This document shows positions 33,548 to 42,271 of a DNA stretch of 55,285 nt, one piece after another. The DNA comes from Bacteroidales bacterium (GTDB lineage Bacteria > Bacteroidota > Bacteroidia > Bacteroidales > GWA2-32-17): contig JAOAFV010000028.1 in assembly GCA_026416095.1 (NCBI GenBank), forward strand, positions 66,121 through 121,405, read 5' to 3'. A model generated the notes under the pieces. That model did not search any database. It was not told the origin of the DNA and saw nothing but the letters and a program-made list of their open reading frames with translations. Both the position numbers and the translations under genes were made by a program. Numbering within the stretch: the first letter of the stretch is position 1; every line of letters starts with the position of its first letter.

Positions 33548-34576
33548 ATTTTTTTTCAATTTTTGTGTTGCTACTTCAATTAGAAAATTGGCAATCTCTT
33601 CGGGGGCAATAGATTGAATACACTCACAATAATCAGAATTTTTGCATTTATTACACTCAATATTTTTACAATATACTTTCGTATTTTTTCCAATTGGAGC
33701 CCATCTTTGCGGATAAAGGGGTTTTATAGGTGAATATAATCCAATAGATAATTTTCCTAATGCTGCAGCAATATGTAATGGACCTGTACTACAAGCAAGC
33801 AGTGCATCGCTATAACCAATTAACTCGATTAATTCAGTTAAACTCAATTTTCCAGTAGTATCTTTTACCTTATTAAAATTCACCTTTAAAAAGTATTCCA
33901 TTTGAGAAGCTTCTTTTTCTGTACCGGTAATAATAATATTAAACAGATTTGCAGGAAGTAATTTAACAAGTTTTGAATAATTATGTAGTCCCCATTCACG
34001 TGCACTTCCTTTTGATTTAGGATGAATTATTAAGTTAAACTTATGAATATCAATATATTGCTTTATGGAATTATTCGATTTATTCTTTACCTTAATGCCA
34101 TAATATTCAGGTAAAATTGTCAATTCAGGTAATCTGAAGTCAGGTATTATGTTTTTAACAAGCATAATATTTAATTGAGCTTCATGTAAGGTAGAATTTT
34201 TTCTTCCAAGATTAATTAGCTTATTGCAAAAAAGTAAATGATACCATCTATGCGAAGTGCCAATACGATAATTAATACCAGCAATCATCGAAATTAAAGA
34301 TATAGAAAATTTTGGATATACGTGAATTATTACATTGGCATGTAAATTTTTAAAAAAAACTATTCTTCTTTTAAAAGGTAATTCTTTAATTTTATCCCAT
34401 TCGATTATTTTATCAACATTTTCGCAACATTCAAGAAGCGGACGAGTATAAGAACTTCCTAAAAAAATTATCTCAACATTATTTATTTTTTTTTTCAAGT
34501 ATCCAACAAGTGGTAACGTTAAAACAACATCGCCAATACTATCTGTACGACTTATTATTACACGTTTATATTTCAC
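33533..34576 (-). CDS. glycosyltransferase family 9 (heptosyltransferase-like)
   Basis: Family 9 enzymes add heptose or related sugars to lipopolysaccharide core at the inner membrane. The N-terminal ISRTDSIGDVVLTLPL, the central HPKSKGSAREWG and the nucleotide-sugar site ACSTGPLHIAAALG are diagnostic. A cysteine-rich tail (CKNIECNKCKNSDYCEC) is also common in this family. The start is a GTG overlapping the stop of the PKD gene, so translation is coupled. The heptose pathway enzyme hldD is elsewhere in the window, consistent with heptose use, but the acceptor is unknown. Confidence 0.88.
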   Translation of the reverse strand: MKYKRVIISRTDSIGDVVLTLPLVGYLKKKINNVEIIFLGSSYTRPLLECCENVDKIIEWDKIKELPFKRRIVFFKNLHANVIIHVYPKFSISLISMIAGINYRIGTSHRWYHLLFCNKLINLGRKNSTLHEAQLNIMLVKNIIPDFRLPELTILPEYYGIKVKNKSNNSIKQYIDIHKFNLIIHPKSKGSAREWGLHNYSKLVKLLPANLFNIIITGTEKEASQMEYFLKVNFNKVKDTTGKLSLTELIELIGYSDALLACSTGPLHIAAALGKLSIGLYSPIKPLYPQRWAPIGKNTKVYCKNIECNKCKNSDYCECIQSIAPEEIANFLIEVATQKLKKNFEKN

Positions 34577-35400
34577 TACCTTATAAGTAATATCTTACCG
34601 GATTTATTATAGCCTTTAACTTCGGAAGAAGTTATATGATAATAATAAATACCAGCTGGCATTTTAACACCAGCCGAAGAATATCCATCCCATTCTATTC
34701 TTCGACCAACCTTAGAATATATAAGCTCTCCCCAACGATTGAAGATTTCAATTACAAATTCATTATAACCGTTAGTTTTTACATAAAAAATATCATTTAA
34801 ACCATCATTATTAGGTGTAAAAATATTAGGTGCTTCAATTAAATCTGTTAGTTCTATTTTTTTTTCAACAGTATCGTAACAACCTGCCCCAGCTTTTACT
34901 ATAAGAGAAATAGTATGTTCACCATCGGAGTCGAATAAATATGTTAGTAATGAATCGTTTTGTTTATATCCATCGTTATCGAATTTCCAAAAGTACCAAT
35001 ATTTTCCACCATCTCTATTGTTAATTTCGGCTTTACAAAAAACCATGTAAGAAGGTAAAAACAAAGTATCGGTACAAAAAAAATCTGCATCGGGTGTATC
35101 ACGAACAATTATAAAATTGAATTTCGTAAGAATAAAAAAATTACTCTGATTCCAAACCTTCAACGTAACGTTATACTTTCCAGCAGCAGAATAAATATGA
35201 ATAGGATTTTTAACAGTATCTGTTGTACCATCGCCAAAATCCCATAACCATTTAACAATGGTATCGCCATAACTATTATCATAAAACTTTACAGGATATC
35301 CAGTACATACAATATTTGAATCGACACTAAAAGAAACATTAACTTGCGGTTTAGCAAATAATCTTATAAAAAGTAATATTATAGTTAAATATTTTTTCAC
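34576..35400 (-). CDS. PKD-domain surface protein with T9SS type B (gliding-motility-like) C-terminal domain
   Basis: A signal peptide (about residues 1-19) is followed by a PKD domain with WLWDFGDGTTDTVKNPIHIYSAAGKYNVTLKVWN, a second PKD-like stretch, and from about residue 193 the type B sorting domain NIFTPNNDGLNDIFYV ... IEIFNRWGELIYS ... MPAGIYYYHI. Type B cargo is exported by T9SS and usually needs a PorP/SprF-type barrel; no clear one is adjacent. The start codon is GTG. It overlaps the glycosyltransferase start by one base. Confidence 0.88.
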   Translation of the reverse strand: MKKYLTIILLFIRLFAKPQVNVSFSVDSNIVCTGYPVKFYDNSYGDTIVKWLWDFGDGTTDTVKNPIHIYSAAGKYNVTLKVWNQSNFFILTKFNFIIVRDTPDADFFCTDTLFLPSYMVFCKAEINNRDGGKYWYFWKFDNDGYKQNDSLLTYLFDSDGEHTISLIVKAGAGCYDTVEKKIELTDLIEAPNIFTPNNDGLNDIFYVKTNGYNEFVIEIFNRWGELIYSKVGRRIEWDGYSSAGVKMPAGIYYYHITSSEVKGYNKSGKILLIR

Positions 35401-35408
35401 TTTGCTTG

Positions 35409-35416
35409 CAAATGTA
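35409..35416 (-). promoter_or_regulatory. -7 promoter box for the PKD/type B gene
   Basis: On the minus strand TACATTTG (exact TAnnTTTG) ends 8 bases before the GTG start at 35400. Confidence 0.5.
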
Positions 35417-35530
35417 ACTAAAAATTTTTAAAATAAGTTTTTCCTAAAAGTATTTTTTCCACATTGCATGTTTAAAATTATACAGTAATTTTCTATTAAA
35501 AAAAATTTTTACAGATTTTTTTAAAGTATA

Positions 35531-35538
35531 TATCTTTG
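35531..35538 (+). promoter_or_regulatory. -7 promoter box for the PKD lipoprotein gene
   Basis: TATCTTTG (exact TAnnTTTG) ends 12 bases before the ATG at 35551. The box contains the TTG at 35536-35538 that would otherwise look like an in-frame start, so transcription should begin after that TTG. Confidence 0.5.
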
Positions 35539-35550
35539 AAAAAAATAAAA

Positions 35551-36546
35551 ATGCATGCTTTTATAAAATATTTAATTTGTTTATTTTTTTTAATACTCTT
35601 TGCATGCAATAAAGATAACATACAGGGATGGAAAACGTATATTGCTTCGCCTCCACCACCAAAAATAAAAAAAGTATGGGCAGTTATTAGAAACTGTGTT
35701 CCACCCTACCCCGTATCATTTTATCAGGAAGTAGAAAACATTCTTGGCACAATGCGTTACAAATGGTATTTTGGAGATGGTCAAACTTCTACCGACTTGT
35801 ACCCCTCGCACATATATAACGATACTGGTCATTATATAATAATGTTTGTTGTATGGAACGAAATTGGTTCAGATACAGAATATATTTATTTACCTGAGCT
35901 TTCACAGCCAAGTATTCCTGTTGTTTCTAATTTTACCTATTCTCACTATAATAACAATAATTTTGCCCCCAACAAAGTGATATTTACTAATAAATCGACA
36001 GGTGCAAATTTAGCATACTGGTATTTTGGCGACGGAAACGAGACAGATAACTATAACCCTACTCACATTTTTCAAAACAGTGGAAACTATGTAGTTAAAT
36101 TAAAAAGTATTTGCTCAAATGGAAACTACGATGAATACACTCAACAGATATTTATATCACCACCTCCAACACGTATATTTATTGATTCCATAACGCTTAT
36201 GTTACCGAAACAATATAGAAATACAAATATTTATGTTGAATTTTATCATAACACAACTTTTGTAGGCAGGACCATCACAAAATCGGGTTACTTTCCTATA
36301 AAATTTAAAAAGCCTTATGATTTCAAAACAAACTTTTATTACGATAATGTGCAATTTACGAGTAATGAAGTATTTAAATTTGTAATATTACAAGATAACG
36401 GCTCAGAAAATCAACCAACTTTTATCGACGAAATTGTACTTGCTACCGTTGATATTAAAAATAACTTTTACCCGCGCTCATATATAAACATTCAAACCGT
36501 TCCTCCCAAAGGTGATACTTTTATTGATTTATATATAAGTTATTAA
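35551..36546 (+). CDS. PKD-domain lipoprotein
   Basis: I start this gene at the ATG at 35551, not at the in-frame TTG at 35536, because the TTG is part of a promoter box. The N-terminus is then MHAFIKYLI... with a lipobox ending at FAC, so the product should be lipid-anchored. Two PKD domains follow, WYFGDGQTSTDLYPSHIYNDTG and WYFGDGNETDNYNPTHIFQNSG, then a beta-rich C-terminal third with no recognised family and no T9SS signal. It is divergent from another PKD protein and 11 bases upstream of a barrel-like gene, probably an operon. Confidence 0.82.
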   Translation: MHAFIKYLICLFFLILFACNKDNIQGWKTYIASPPPPKIKKVWAVIRNCVPPYPVSFYQEVENILGTMRYKWYFGDGQTSTDLYPSHIYNDTGHYIIMFVVWNEIGSDTEYIYLPELSQPSIPVVSNFTYSHYNNNNFAPNKVIFTNKSTGANLAYWYFGDGNETDNYNPTHIFQNSGNYVVKLKSICSNGNYDEYTQQIFISPPPTRIFIDSITLMLPKQYRNTNIYVEFYHNTTFVGRTITKSGYFPIKFKKPYDFKTNFYYDNVQFTSNEVFKFVILQDNGSENQPTFIDEIVLATVDIKNNFYPRSYINIQTVPPKGDTFIDLYISY

Positions 36547-36557
36547 TTATAAATGAT

Positions 36558-37292
36558 ATGAAAAGAAGAAGAAAAATAATAACATTTTTAACAACCTTTA
36601 TTTTATCGAAGTTGCTAATATGTCAACCACATTTAACATTTCTCGATAAGAAAGCTAATCTTGATATATATGGAGGTACACATTATCCTAATGAAGATTT
36701 AAAGAAAACCGATGAAACTGGTTTTTTTGCAAAAAATGGCTACAATATAGGTTTTAATATTAATTATGTAATTAAATATGGTATATTTGTTGGTTTTAAT
36801 CTTGAATATAATCACTTGTTCTTCAACGATAAAGCTTTTAAAGAATACAGTAATGCAGAAACTATCAAAGCACGCGATGGTTTTAATTCAACACGGTACG
36901 GAATAAATGGTGGAATCAATATTCCTATAATAATAGACAAAGAAACTTTTTGCATAAGTATTTACGGAGAATTTAATAGTGGATTTAGATCTTTCAATAT
37001 TCCTAGAATCGACTTAACATATAACGAATTACTTAATAAATATGTAGAAGTCATTTATCGTCCGCGTGGTAACACTTTATTCTATTATGGTTACAGTGGA
37101 GGAATAAATTTTATCTTTAAGAAAAAATTTTTGGTTAATATAGCTTACAATAATATCCAACCCACAAAACATAGCATAAGGTATTATACACGCACATCTG
37201 ATGCTTTTAATAATATTCAAGAATACGAAAATCATTTAACAAATTACTTAGATTCGTGGGAAATCCAATTTGGTTTTGGTTTTTATTTTTGA
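36558..37292 (+). CDS. small outer membrane beta-barrel-like protein
   Basis: A signal peptide (about residues 1-22, MKRRRKIITFLTTFILSKLL) precedes about 220 residues of alternating strands such as YGIFVGFNLEYNHLFF, NIPIIIDKETFCISIYGEFN and KKFLVNIAYNNIQP, ending WEIQFGFGFYF with a terminal phenylalanine, typical of 8-stranded outer-membrane barrels. Family not recognised. It probably shares a transcript with the PKD lipoprotein and could be its membrane partner; that is inference. Confidence 0.7.
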   Translation: MKRRRKIITFLTTFILSKLLICQPHLTFLDKKANLDIYGGTHYPNEDLKKTDETGFFAKNGYNIGFNINYVIKYGIFVGFNLEYNHLFFNDKAFKEYSNAETIKARDGFNSTRYGINGGINIPIIIDKETFCISIYGEFNSGFRSFNIPRIDLTYNELLNKYVEVIYRPRGNTLFYYGYSGGINFIFKKKFLVNIAYNNIQPTKHSIRYYTRTSDAFNNIQEYENHLTNYLDSWEIQFGFGFYF

Positions 37293-37307
37293 AAATTACA
37301 AAATATA

Positions 37308-38231
37308 CTATACTTCAGGTCTATAATTTTTACCTTGATATACACCCAACTGACACATTCTTTTCCTTATTAGCTCTGTTATTTGATAATTTTTAATTCT
37401 ATTCCATTTAGGAGCAATAAGCTTATTAGAATCAATTTCACTTGTAAATCGCTCTAGGTAAATATCGTTTCTCAAATATGAAAGGTATTTTATAATAAGG
37501 TCAATATATTCATTAAGACTTAGTAAATTTATTTGTATAGCATTACTTTTGTATAATTCTGCCAAACGAGTCCCTTCAATAATTTGTAACTGATGAAATT
37601 TAATGCAATTAATAGGTAGATTATTTATAACATTTATTCTCTCTTCAACATTAAAGTAATTATCGTAGGGTAATCCAATTATTAAATGTAAGGTTACCCA
37701 TAACTTATATTCAGCTGTGAGCTTGCAAGCATTTACAATATCGCCATAGGTATGGCAACGATTAATAAAATTTAATACATAATCGTTTGTTGTTTCGGCC
37801 CCAATTTCAATAAAAACTTCTTTTTGCTGATTTATTTCACTTAATAATTCTAACACTTCTCGCGATATGCAATCGGGACGTGTAGCAATAGATATACCAA
37901 CAACATTATCGTTGTTTATAGCTTCAAGATATTTTTCTTTAAGAATACTTATAGGAGCATAGGTATTTGTATAATTCTGAAAATAAACAATATATTTTTG
38001 AGTAGGGTACTTCCTTGAAAAATAATTTATTCCTTCTTCTATTTGTTGGGTTATCGATTTTCTTTCCGAAACATAACTTGGGGTAAAAGAGTCGTTATTG
38101 CAATAAATGCATCCACCAAGCCCCTTTTTTCCATCTCTATTTGGGCAAGTAAAACCTGCATTTACAGATATCTTTTGTACCCTCGTACCATATTTGTTTC
38201 TCAAGTAACTTGCAAAACTTCTAAATAGCAT
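37308..38231 (-). CDS. radical SAM protein, TIGR01212 (YhcC-like) family
   Basis: The iron-sulfur cysteines lie at C29, C41 and C44, in CPNRDGKKGLGGCIYC, the unusual spacing of the TIGR01212/YhcC family rather than the CxxxCxxC of most radical SAM enzymes. FIEIGAETTNDYVL and TLHLIIGLP are further family features. The reaction is not known with certainty, although the family resembles Elp3-type tRNA-modifying enzymes. It follows the DAHP synthase gene by 11 bases, so it is probably co-transcribed. Confidence 0.9.
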   Translation of the reverse strand: MLFRSFASYLRNKYGTRVQKISVNAGFTCPNRDGKKGLGGCIYCNNDSFTPSYVSERKSITQQIEEGINYFSRKYPTQKYIVYFQNYTNTYAPISILKEKYLEAINNDNVVGISIATRPDCISREVLELLSEINQQKEVFIEIGAETTNDYVLNFINRCHTYGDIVNACKLTAEYKLWVTLHLIIGLPYDNYFNVEERINVINNLPINCIKFHQLQIIEGTRLAELYKSNAIQINLLSLNEYIDLIIKYLSYLRNDIYLERFTSEIDSNKLIAPKWNRIKNYQITELIRKRMCQLGVYQGKNYRPEV

Positions 38232-38242
38232 TCAAAAAGTTA

Positions 38243-39301
38243 TTAACTTTCTTTGTGCATTCTTATCGATTCTAAATGAATAAGATTTAACAATTTAAAA
38301 AGAAAATCTTTATTCAACTTTAATCTTACACCTTCTTTTATTCTCGACTTTACAATCTGCTCCCATCTTTCTCGCTGAAAGGCAGGCTGATTAATTTGTT
38401 TCTTAATTTTTGCAAGTTCCTTAACTACACTCATCCTTTTCGATAACAATTCAAGCAATTGACTATCAATAGAATCGATATTTTCTCTTAACATAATTAT
38501 CTGAAAATTTTGACTTAAATTATTATTGTAACAAAATTTAATGTTTTCTGTAATTTTTTTTAGCTGTAAAGGTGTTATTTGTTGATCAGCATCGCTTAAA
38601 GCTTTTTTTGGCATATTGTGCACTTCTACCATGTAACCATCGTAACAAAAATCGGCCGATTTTTCAAATATTTCTCTTATATACTTTCTATTGCCAGCCA
38701 TGTGACTTGGATCACAAAAAATAAGAAGATCTTTATACTTACATTTAATATCAATAATTACTTCCCATCGCGGAATGTTTCGGTACTTTGAAAGTTCGTT
38801 GGGGAAAAAACCACGATGTATTAGTGCAACTTTAGAAATTCCACTATTTAAAACTCTTTCTAAAGCTCCTAACCATAATTTTATATCGACAAGAACAGGG
38901 TTTTTAAGCAATACAATAAAATTTTTATTCTTAAAATTATCTGATATTTCTTTTACAAGATACGGATTTGTTACCGTACGAGCTCCTAACCATATTATAT
39001 CTACATTATATTTTTCGCATAACACAACATGTTCTGGTGAAAGAACTTCTGTTGCAATAGGAATATTATACTTTTCTTTAATTGCCTTTAACCATTTTAA
39101 TGCTGTAATGCCTTTACCCTCAAAAGAATTTGGATCGGTTCGTGGCTTCCATACTCCTGCCCTAAATGCAGAAACAAGGTTTAACTTAATAAGCTTGTTT
39201 GCAACTTTATCAAGTTGTTCGAAACTCTCGGCACTACAAGGTCCAGTTATATAAAACGGTTTAGCGGTCAACCAACTATTATCAATTTTATAATTTTTCA
39301 T
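38243..39301 (-). CDS. bifunctional DAHP synthase / chorismate mutase (type II)
   Basis: The N-terminal two thirds (about residues 10-255) are a 3-deoxy-7-phosphoheptulonate synthase, the first step of aromatic amino acid synthesis, with YITGPCSAES, AFRAGVWKPRTDPNSFEG and FCDPSHMAGN. The C-terminal 85 residues are an AroQ-type chorismate mutase (LRENIDSIDSQLLELLSKRM, AFQRERWEQI). This fusion is typical of Bacteroidota and lets prephenate-branch signals control the entry enzyme. It lies 6 bases behind the GT51 gene in the hldD unit. Confidence 0.95.
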   Translation of the reverse strand: MKNYKIDNSWLTAKPFYITGPCSAESFEQLDKVANKLIKLNLVSAFRAGVWKPRTDPNSFEGKGITALKWLKAIKEKYNIPIATEVLSPEHVVLCEKYNVDIIWLGARTVTNPYLVKEISDNFKNKNFIVLLKNPVLVDIKLWLGALERVLNSGISKVALIHRGFFPNELSKYRNIPRWEVIIDIKCKYKDLLIFCDPSHMAGNRKYIREIFEKSADFCYDGYMVEVHNMPKKALSDADQQITPLQLKKITENIKFCYNNNLSQNFQIIMLRENIDSIDSQLLELLSKRMSVVKELAKIKKQINQPAFQRERWEQIVKSRIKEGVRLKLNKDFLFKLLNLIHLESIRMHKES

Positions 39302-39307
39302 TTTATT

Positions 39308-41272
39308 TTACTCATTATAATAAAGTTTTAATTGTAAAGTATCGACACTGTTTTTAAAAAATTCTTTTGCCTTACCTCGAATAATTACATTTGAGGGATT
39401 AAAAGCATTATATTCTTCTTCTGATATCATGTTTCGCATGTACATTCTTTCTGCTATTATATTAAAGTACCTTTGAAAATTTTTTTTTACTTTAAGAGAA
39501 TCATCGAACATACTTGTAAAATATTTTGGAAAAGGTATTATAGAAGCTAAAAATATTGCTTCATTCAAATTTAGCATAGAAGGCTTTTTCGAAAAATAAA
39601 ATTGTGTTGCTTTACTTATACCATAAATTTTTGGACCAAATTCAATAATGTTAAGATAAAGTTCAAATATTCTTTCCTTAGAACATAACTGCAAATTTTC
39701 GATTAACCATGTTATAAGTATTTCTTCGAGTTTTCGGCTAATTACTCTATGTTTGTTTAAAAATAAGTTTTTAACGAGCTGCATAGTGATGGTGCTACCT
39801 CCTCTAACAATTTTTTTTCGTTTTAAGTTTTCAATAAGCGATTCTTGAAACGATTCCATTATAAAACCACGATGTACAAAAAATGAAGGGTCTTCTGTAC
39901 ATAAGATTGCATTAATCAATAGTGGACTTACTTCGTTAAAACTAACATAATATGGATTCCTTTTACTTAAAAGAATCGAATCAATCAATTCACCTTTTTC
40001 AAAAACTAAATGATAAAATTCGCTATTTAATTTACTTAAGGGGAAATTACCCCACGCCTCAACATAAAAATTATGAGGTTTAAGTTGCCAATTAAATATT
40101 AAGTTATCGAGATTGTTAAAGTCGATTATTAGGTTTAAATTAAACGAAAGAAATCCTCTTGTTTTTATATTTTGTAAATTATTAAATAATCCGTCTGGCA
40201 ATGAAGAAAACAAATCTTGAGCAAAAAATTTTTCTCGAAAAACATTAATTGAAATTTTTAACGATGTATCTTTTATTATTTTACCTGCTATATTAAAAGT
40301 CATATTATTCACTTGAAGTATACTATTTTTATGAATGTTAATTTCTTTGTCGGAAATAAAAAACACAATACCCGCTTTTTTATAATTAATTGCCACGTCT
40401 TTATACGAAATGTAAGGATAAAATAACCTAAGATTTTTCAATTCTCCATTTATTGACAGCCGTAAAATATCATTTATTTGGCTGAACCCTATAACACAAT
40501 TAATAGTATCAAAAATAAGTTTTAACTCTTTAGTATGAAACCCCGGAAAATATTTTATTTTCTCATTATTTCCAGACGATATTAATTTAAAAAGAAAACA
40601 CTCTGTAGAAAACCTCTGAAGCGTTAATAAATAATTTTGCTCGTTATTCTGTAAATCATATAGTTTTATATTAGTTTTAATTAAATCGTTAAACGAAGTA
40701 AGTGTATCAACTTTTATATATTCTAACAACCATTGATTATTTGTTAACTTAACTAAAATATTTCTAAGTTCTGCTTCTGTATTAAAAAGAAACTCAAAAT
40801 AAAATTTTAACTTCTCAATTATTTTTCTATATGAAAATTTTATATTATTACTTCTATTCTTTTCTTTAGCAGAAGTTAAAAAAGTTGAAATATTCCATAA
40901 AGAATTATTTTTTTGAATATTTAATAGTACATTATCCGAAAATAATTTTTTAATCTTTATTTTACCAAAAATTGCTTCAAAAAAACTTATATTAACACTT
41001 ATAGTATCTGCAAATAATATAGTATCGATTTTGTTCTTGGTTATAATAAAATCAGTAAAACTTACATTACTAAGAGAGTTTAAGCGAACTTTTTTATAAT
41101 TGATTATAACTGAATACCTTTTTTCAATATAATTAATCTTTTTAGCTAAAAAAGCATTAAAAAGGTAATTTTTATTCAACACAAAAAAAATAAAAAACGA
41201 AAAAATAATAATTAATAAAGCATAAAAAATACCTTTTAAATAATTTTTGTTCAATAAAACTTTTGATTTCAT
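39308..41272 (-). CDS. peptidoglycan glycosyltransferase (GT51) with long AsmA-like N-terminal region
   Basis: A membrane anchor (about residues 12-33) is followed by 400 residues of beta-rich sequence resembling AsmA-type periplasmic proteins, then a GT51 transglycosylase domain from about residue 445. The catalytic glutamate is in CTEDPSFFVHRGF near residue 458, followed by GGSTITMQLVKN, RKLEEILITWLIE and ELYLNIIEFG. There is no transpeptidase domain, so it polymerises but does not crosslink glycan. It is much larger than a normal monofunctional enzyme. It overlaps hldD by 4 bases. The AsmA comparison is by general pattern only. Confidence 0.85.
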   Translation of the reverse strand: MKSKVLLNKNYLKGIFYALLIIIFSFFIFFVLNKNYLFNAFLAKKINYIEKRYSVIINYKKVRLNSLSNVSFTDFIITKNKIDTILFADTISVNISFFEAIFGKIKIKKLFSDNVLLNIQKNNSLWNISTFLTSAKEKNRSNNIKFSYRKIIEKLKFYFEFLFNTEAELRNILVKLTNNQWLLEYIKVDTLTSFNDLIKTNIKLYDLQNNEQNYLLTLQRFSTECFLFKLISSGNNEKIKYFPGFHTKELKLIFDTINCVIGFSQINDILRLSINGELKNLRLFYPYISYKDVAINYKKAGIVFFISDKEINIHKNSILQVNNMTFNIAGKIIKDTSLKISINVFREKFFAQDLFSSLPDGLFNNLQNIKTRGFLSFNLNLIIDFNNLDNLIFNWQLKPHNFYVEAWGNFPLSKLNSEFYHLVFEKGELIDSILLSKRNPYYVSFNEVSPLLINAILCTEDPSFFVHRGFIMESFQESLIENLKRKKIVRGGSTITMQLVKNLFLNKHRVISRKLEEILITWLIENLQLCSKERIFELYLNIIEFGPKIYGISKATQFYFSKKPSMLNLNEAIFLASIIPFPKYFTSMFDDSLKVKKNFQRYFNIIAERMYMRNMISEEEYNAFNPSNVIIRGKAKEFFKNSVDTLQLKLYYNE

Positions 41273-42237
41273 AAATAAGCATTATACATAAGATATTCAG
41301 TTACATATTCGTGAACTGCATCTTCTAATGGAGTAAAACTTTTATTGAAGCCTGCTTTTCTTAATTTTGATATATCGGCCTGAGTAAAATACTGATATCT
41401 ATCTCTTATATCAATAGGTGTATCAATATAAGTTACATTAATTGGCATGTTTAAAGAATTGAATATACATTTAGCCAGATCATTGAAAGAACGAGCAATT
41501 CCTGAACCTAAATTATAAATACCCGAATTTTTACGGTTATTTAAAAAGAAAAATAAAACATTACAAACATCTTTAACATAAATAAAATCGCGTTTTTGTT
41601 CGCCATCGGCATAATTCGGATTATGCGATTTAAACAACTTTACATTTCCTGTTTGTTTTATCTGGTTAAAAGCATGAAACACAACCGAAGCCATACGTCC
41701 TTTATGGTATTCATTAGGGCCAAACACATTAAAGAATTTTATACCTACCCAGAAATAAGGCTTTTGAGGATTAGATAATGCCCACTTATCAAACTCATTT
41801 TTAGAAACACCATAAGGGTTAAGAGGTCTTAATTTATATATAACGTTTATATCTTCATCGCTAAATCCAAATTCACCATTACCATACGTTGCAGCACTCG
41901 ATGCATAAATTAAAGGTATTCCGAACTCAACACATAAATTCCATATTTCTTTTGAATAATTTAAATTAAGTTTTTCGAACACAGTATAATCGAATTCAGT
42001 TGTATCGGTACGAGCACCTAAATGTACAATAAATTCTATATACTTCTGATTTCTCCTTGCCCATTCAATAAATAGAGAACGATCTATTTTTACCGAAAAA
42101 ACTTTATTTTCAAGATTTTTGTTTTTCCTTTCATTAGAAAAATCGTCAACTAATACTAAATCGTAAAAACGCTCTTTATTTAAAAAACTAACAAATGCGC
42201 TACCTATAAAACCAGCTGCTCCTGTTATTACTATCAT
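41269..42237 (-). CDS. hldD: ADP-L-glycero-D-manno-heptose 6-epimerase
   Basis: HldD epimerises ADP-heptose for the lipopolysaccharide inner core. The Rossmann motif GAAGFIG is at residues 6-12, VDDFSN follows as in HldD, the catalytic Y..SK is YGVSKNEFDKW, and WVGIKFFNVFGPNEYHKGRMASV is the HldD-specific segment. At 322 residues it is full length. It heads a minus-strand unit with the GT51 protein, DAHP synthase and radical SAM genes. Confidence 0.94.
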   Translation of the reverse strand: MIVITGAAGFIGSAFVSFLNKERFYDLVLVDDFSNERKNKNLENKVFSVKIDRSLFIEWARRNQKYIEFIVHLGARTDTTEFDYTVFEKLNLNYSKEIWNLCVEFGIPLIYASSAATYGNGEFGFSDEDINVIYKLRPLNPYGVSKNEFDKWALSNPQKPYFWVGIKFFNVFGPNEYHKGRMASVVFHAFNQIKQTGNVKLFKSHNPNYADGEQKRDFIYVKDVCNVLFFFLNNRKNSGIYNLGSGIARSFNDLAKCIFNSLNMPINVTYIDTPIDIRDRYQYFTQADISKLRKAGFNKSFTPLEDAVHEYVTEYLMYNAYL

Positions 42238-42248
42238 TTTAATTTTAG

Positions 42249-42256
42249 TATTTTTG
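42249..42256 (+). promoter_or_regulatory. mtgA: -7 promoter box for mtgA
   Basis: TATTTTTG (exact TAnnTTTG) ends 15 bases before the ATG at 42272. It includes the TTG at 42254-42256 that would look like an earlier in-frame start. Confidence 0.5.
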
Positions 42257-42259
42257 CTT

Positions 42260-42267
42260 CAAATTTA
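42260..42267 (-). promoter_or_regulatory. hldD: -7 promoter box for hldD
   Basis: On the minus strand TAAATTTG (exact TAnnTTTG) ends 22 bases before the hldD ATG. It is only 3 bases from the mtgA box on the other strand, so the two polymerases would compete for the same DNA. Confidence 0.5.
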
Positions 42268-42271
42268 CAAA

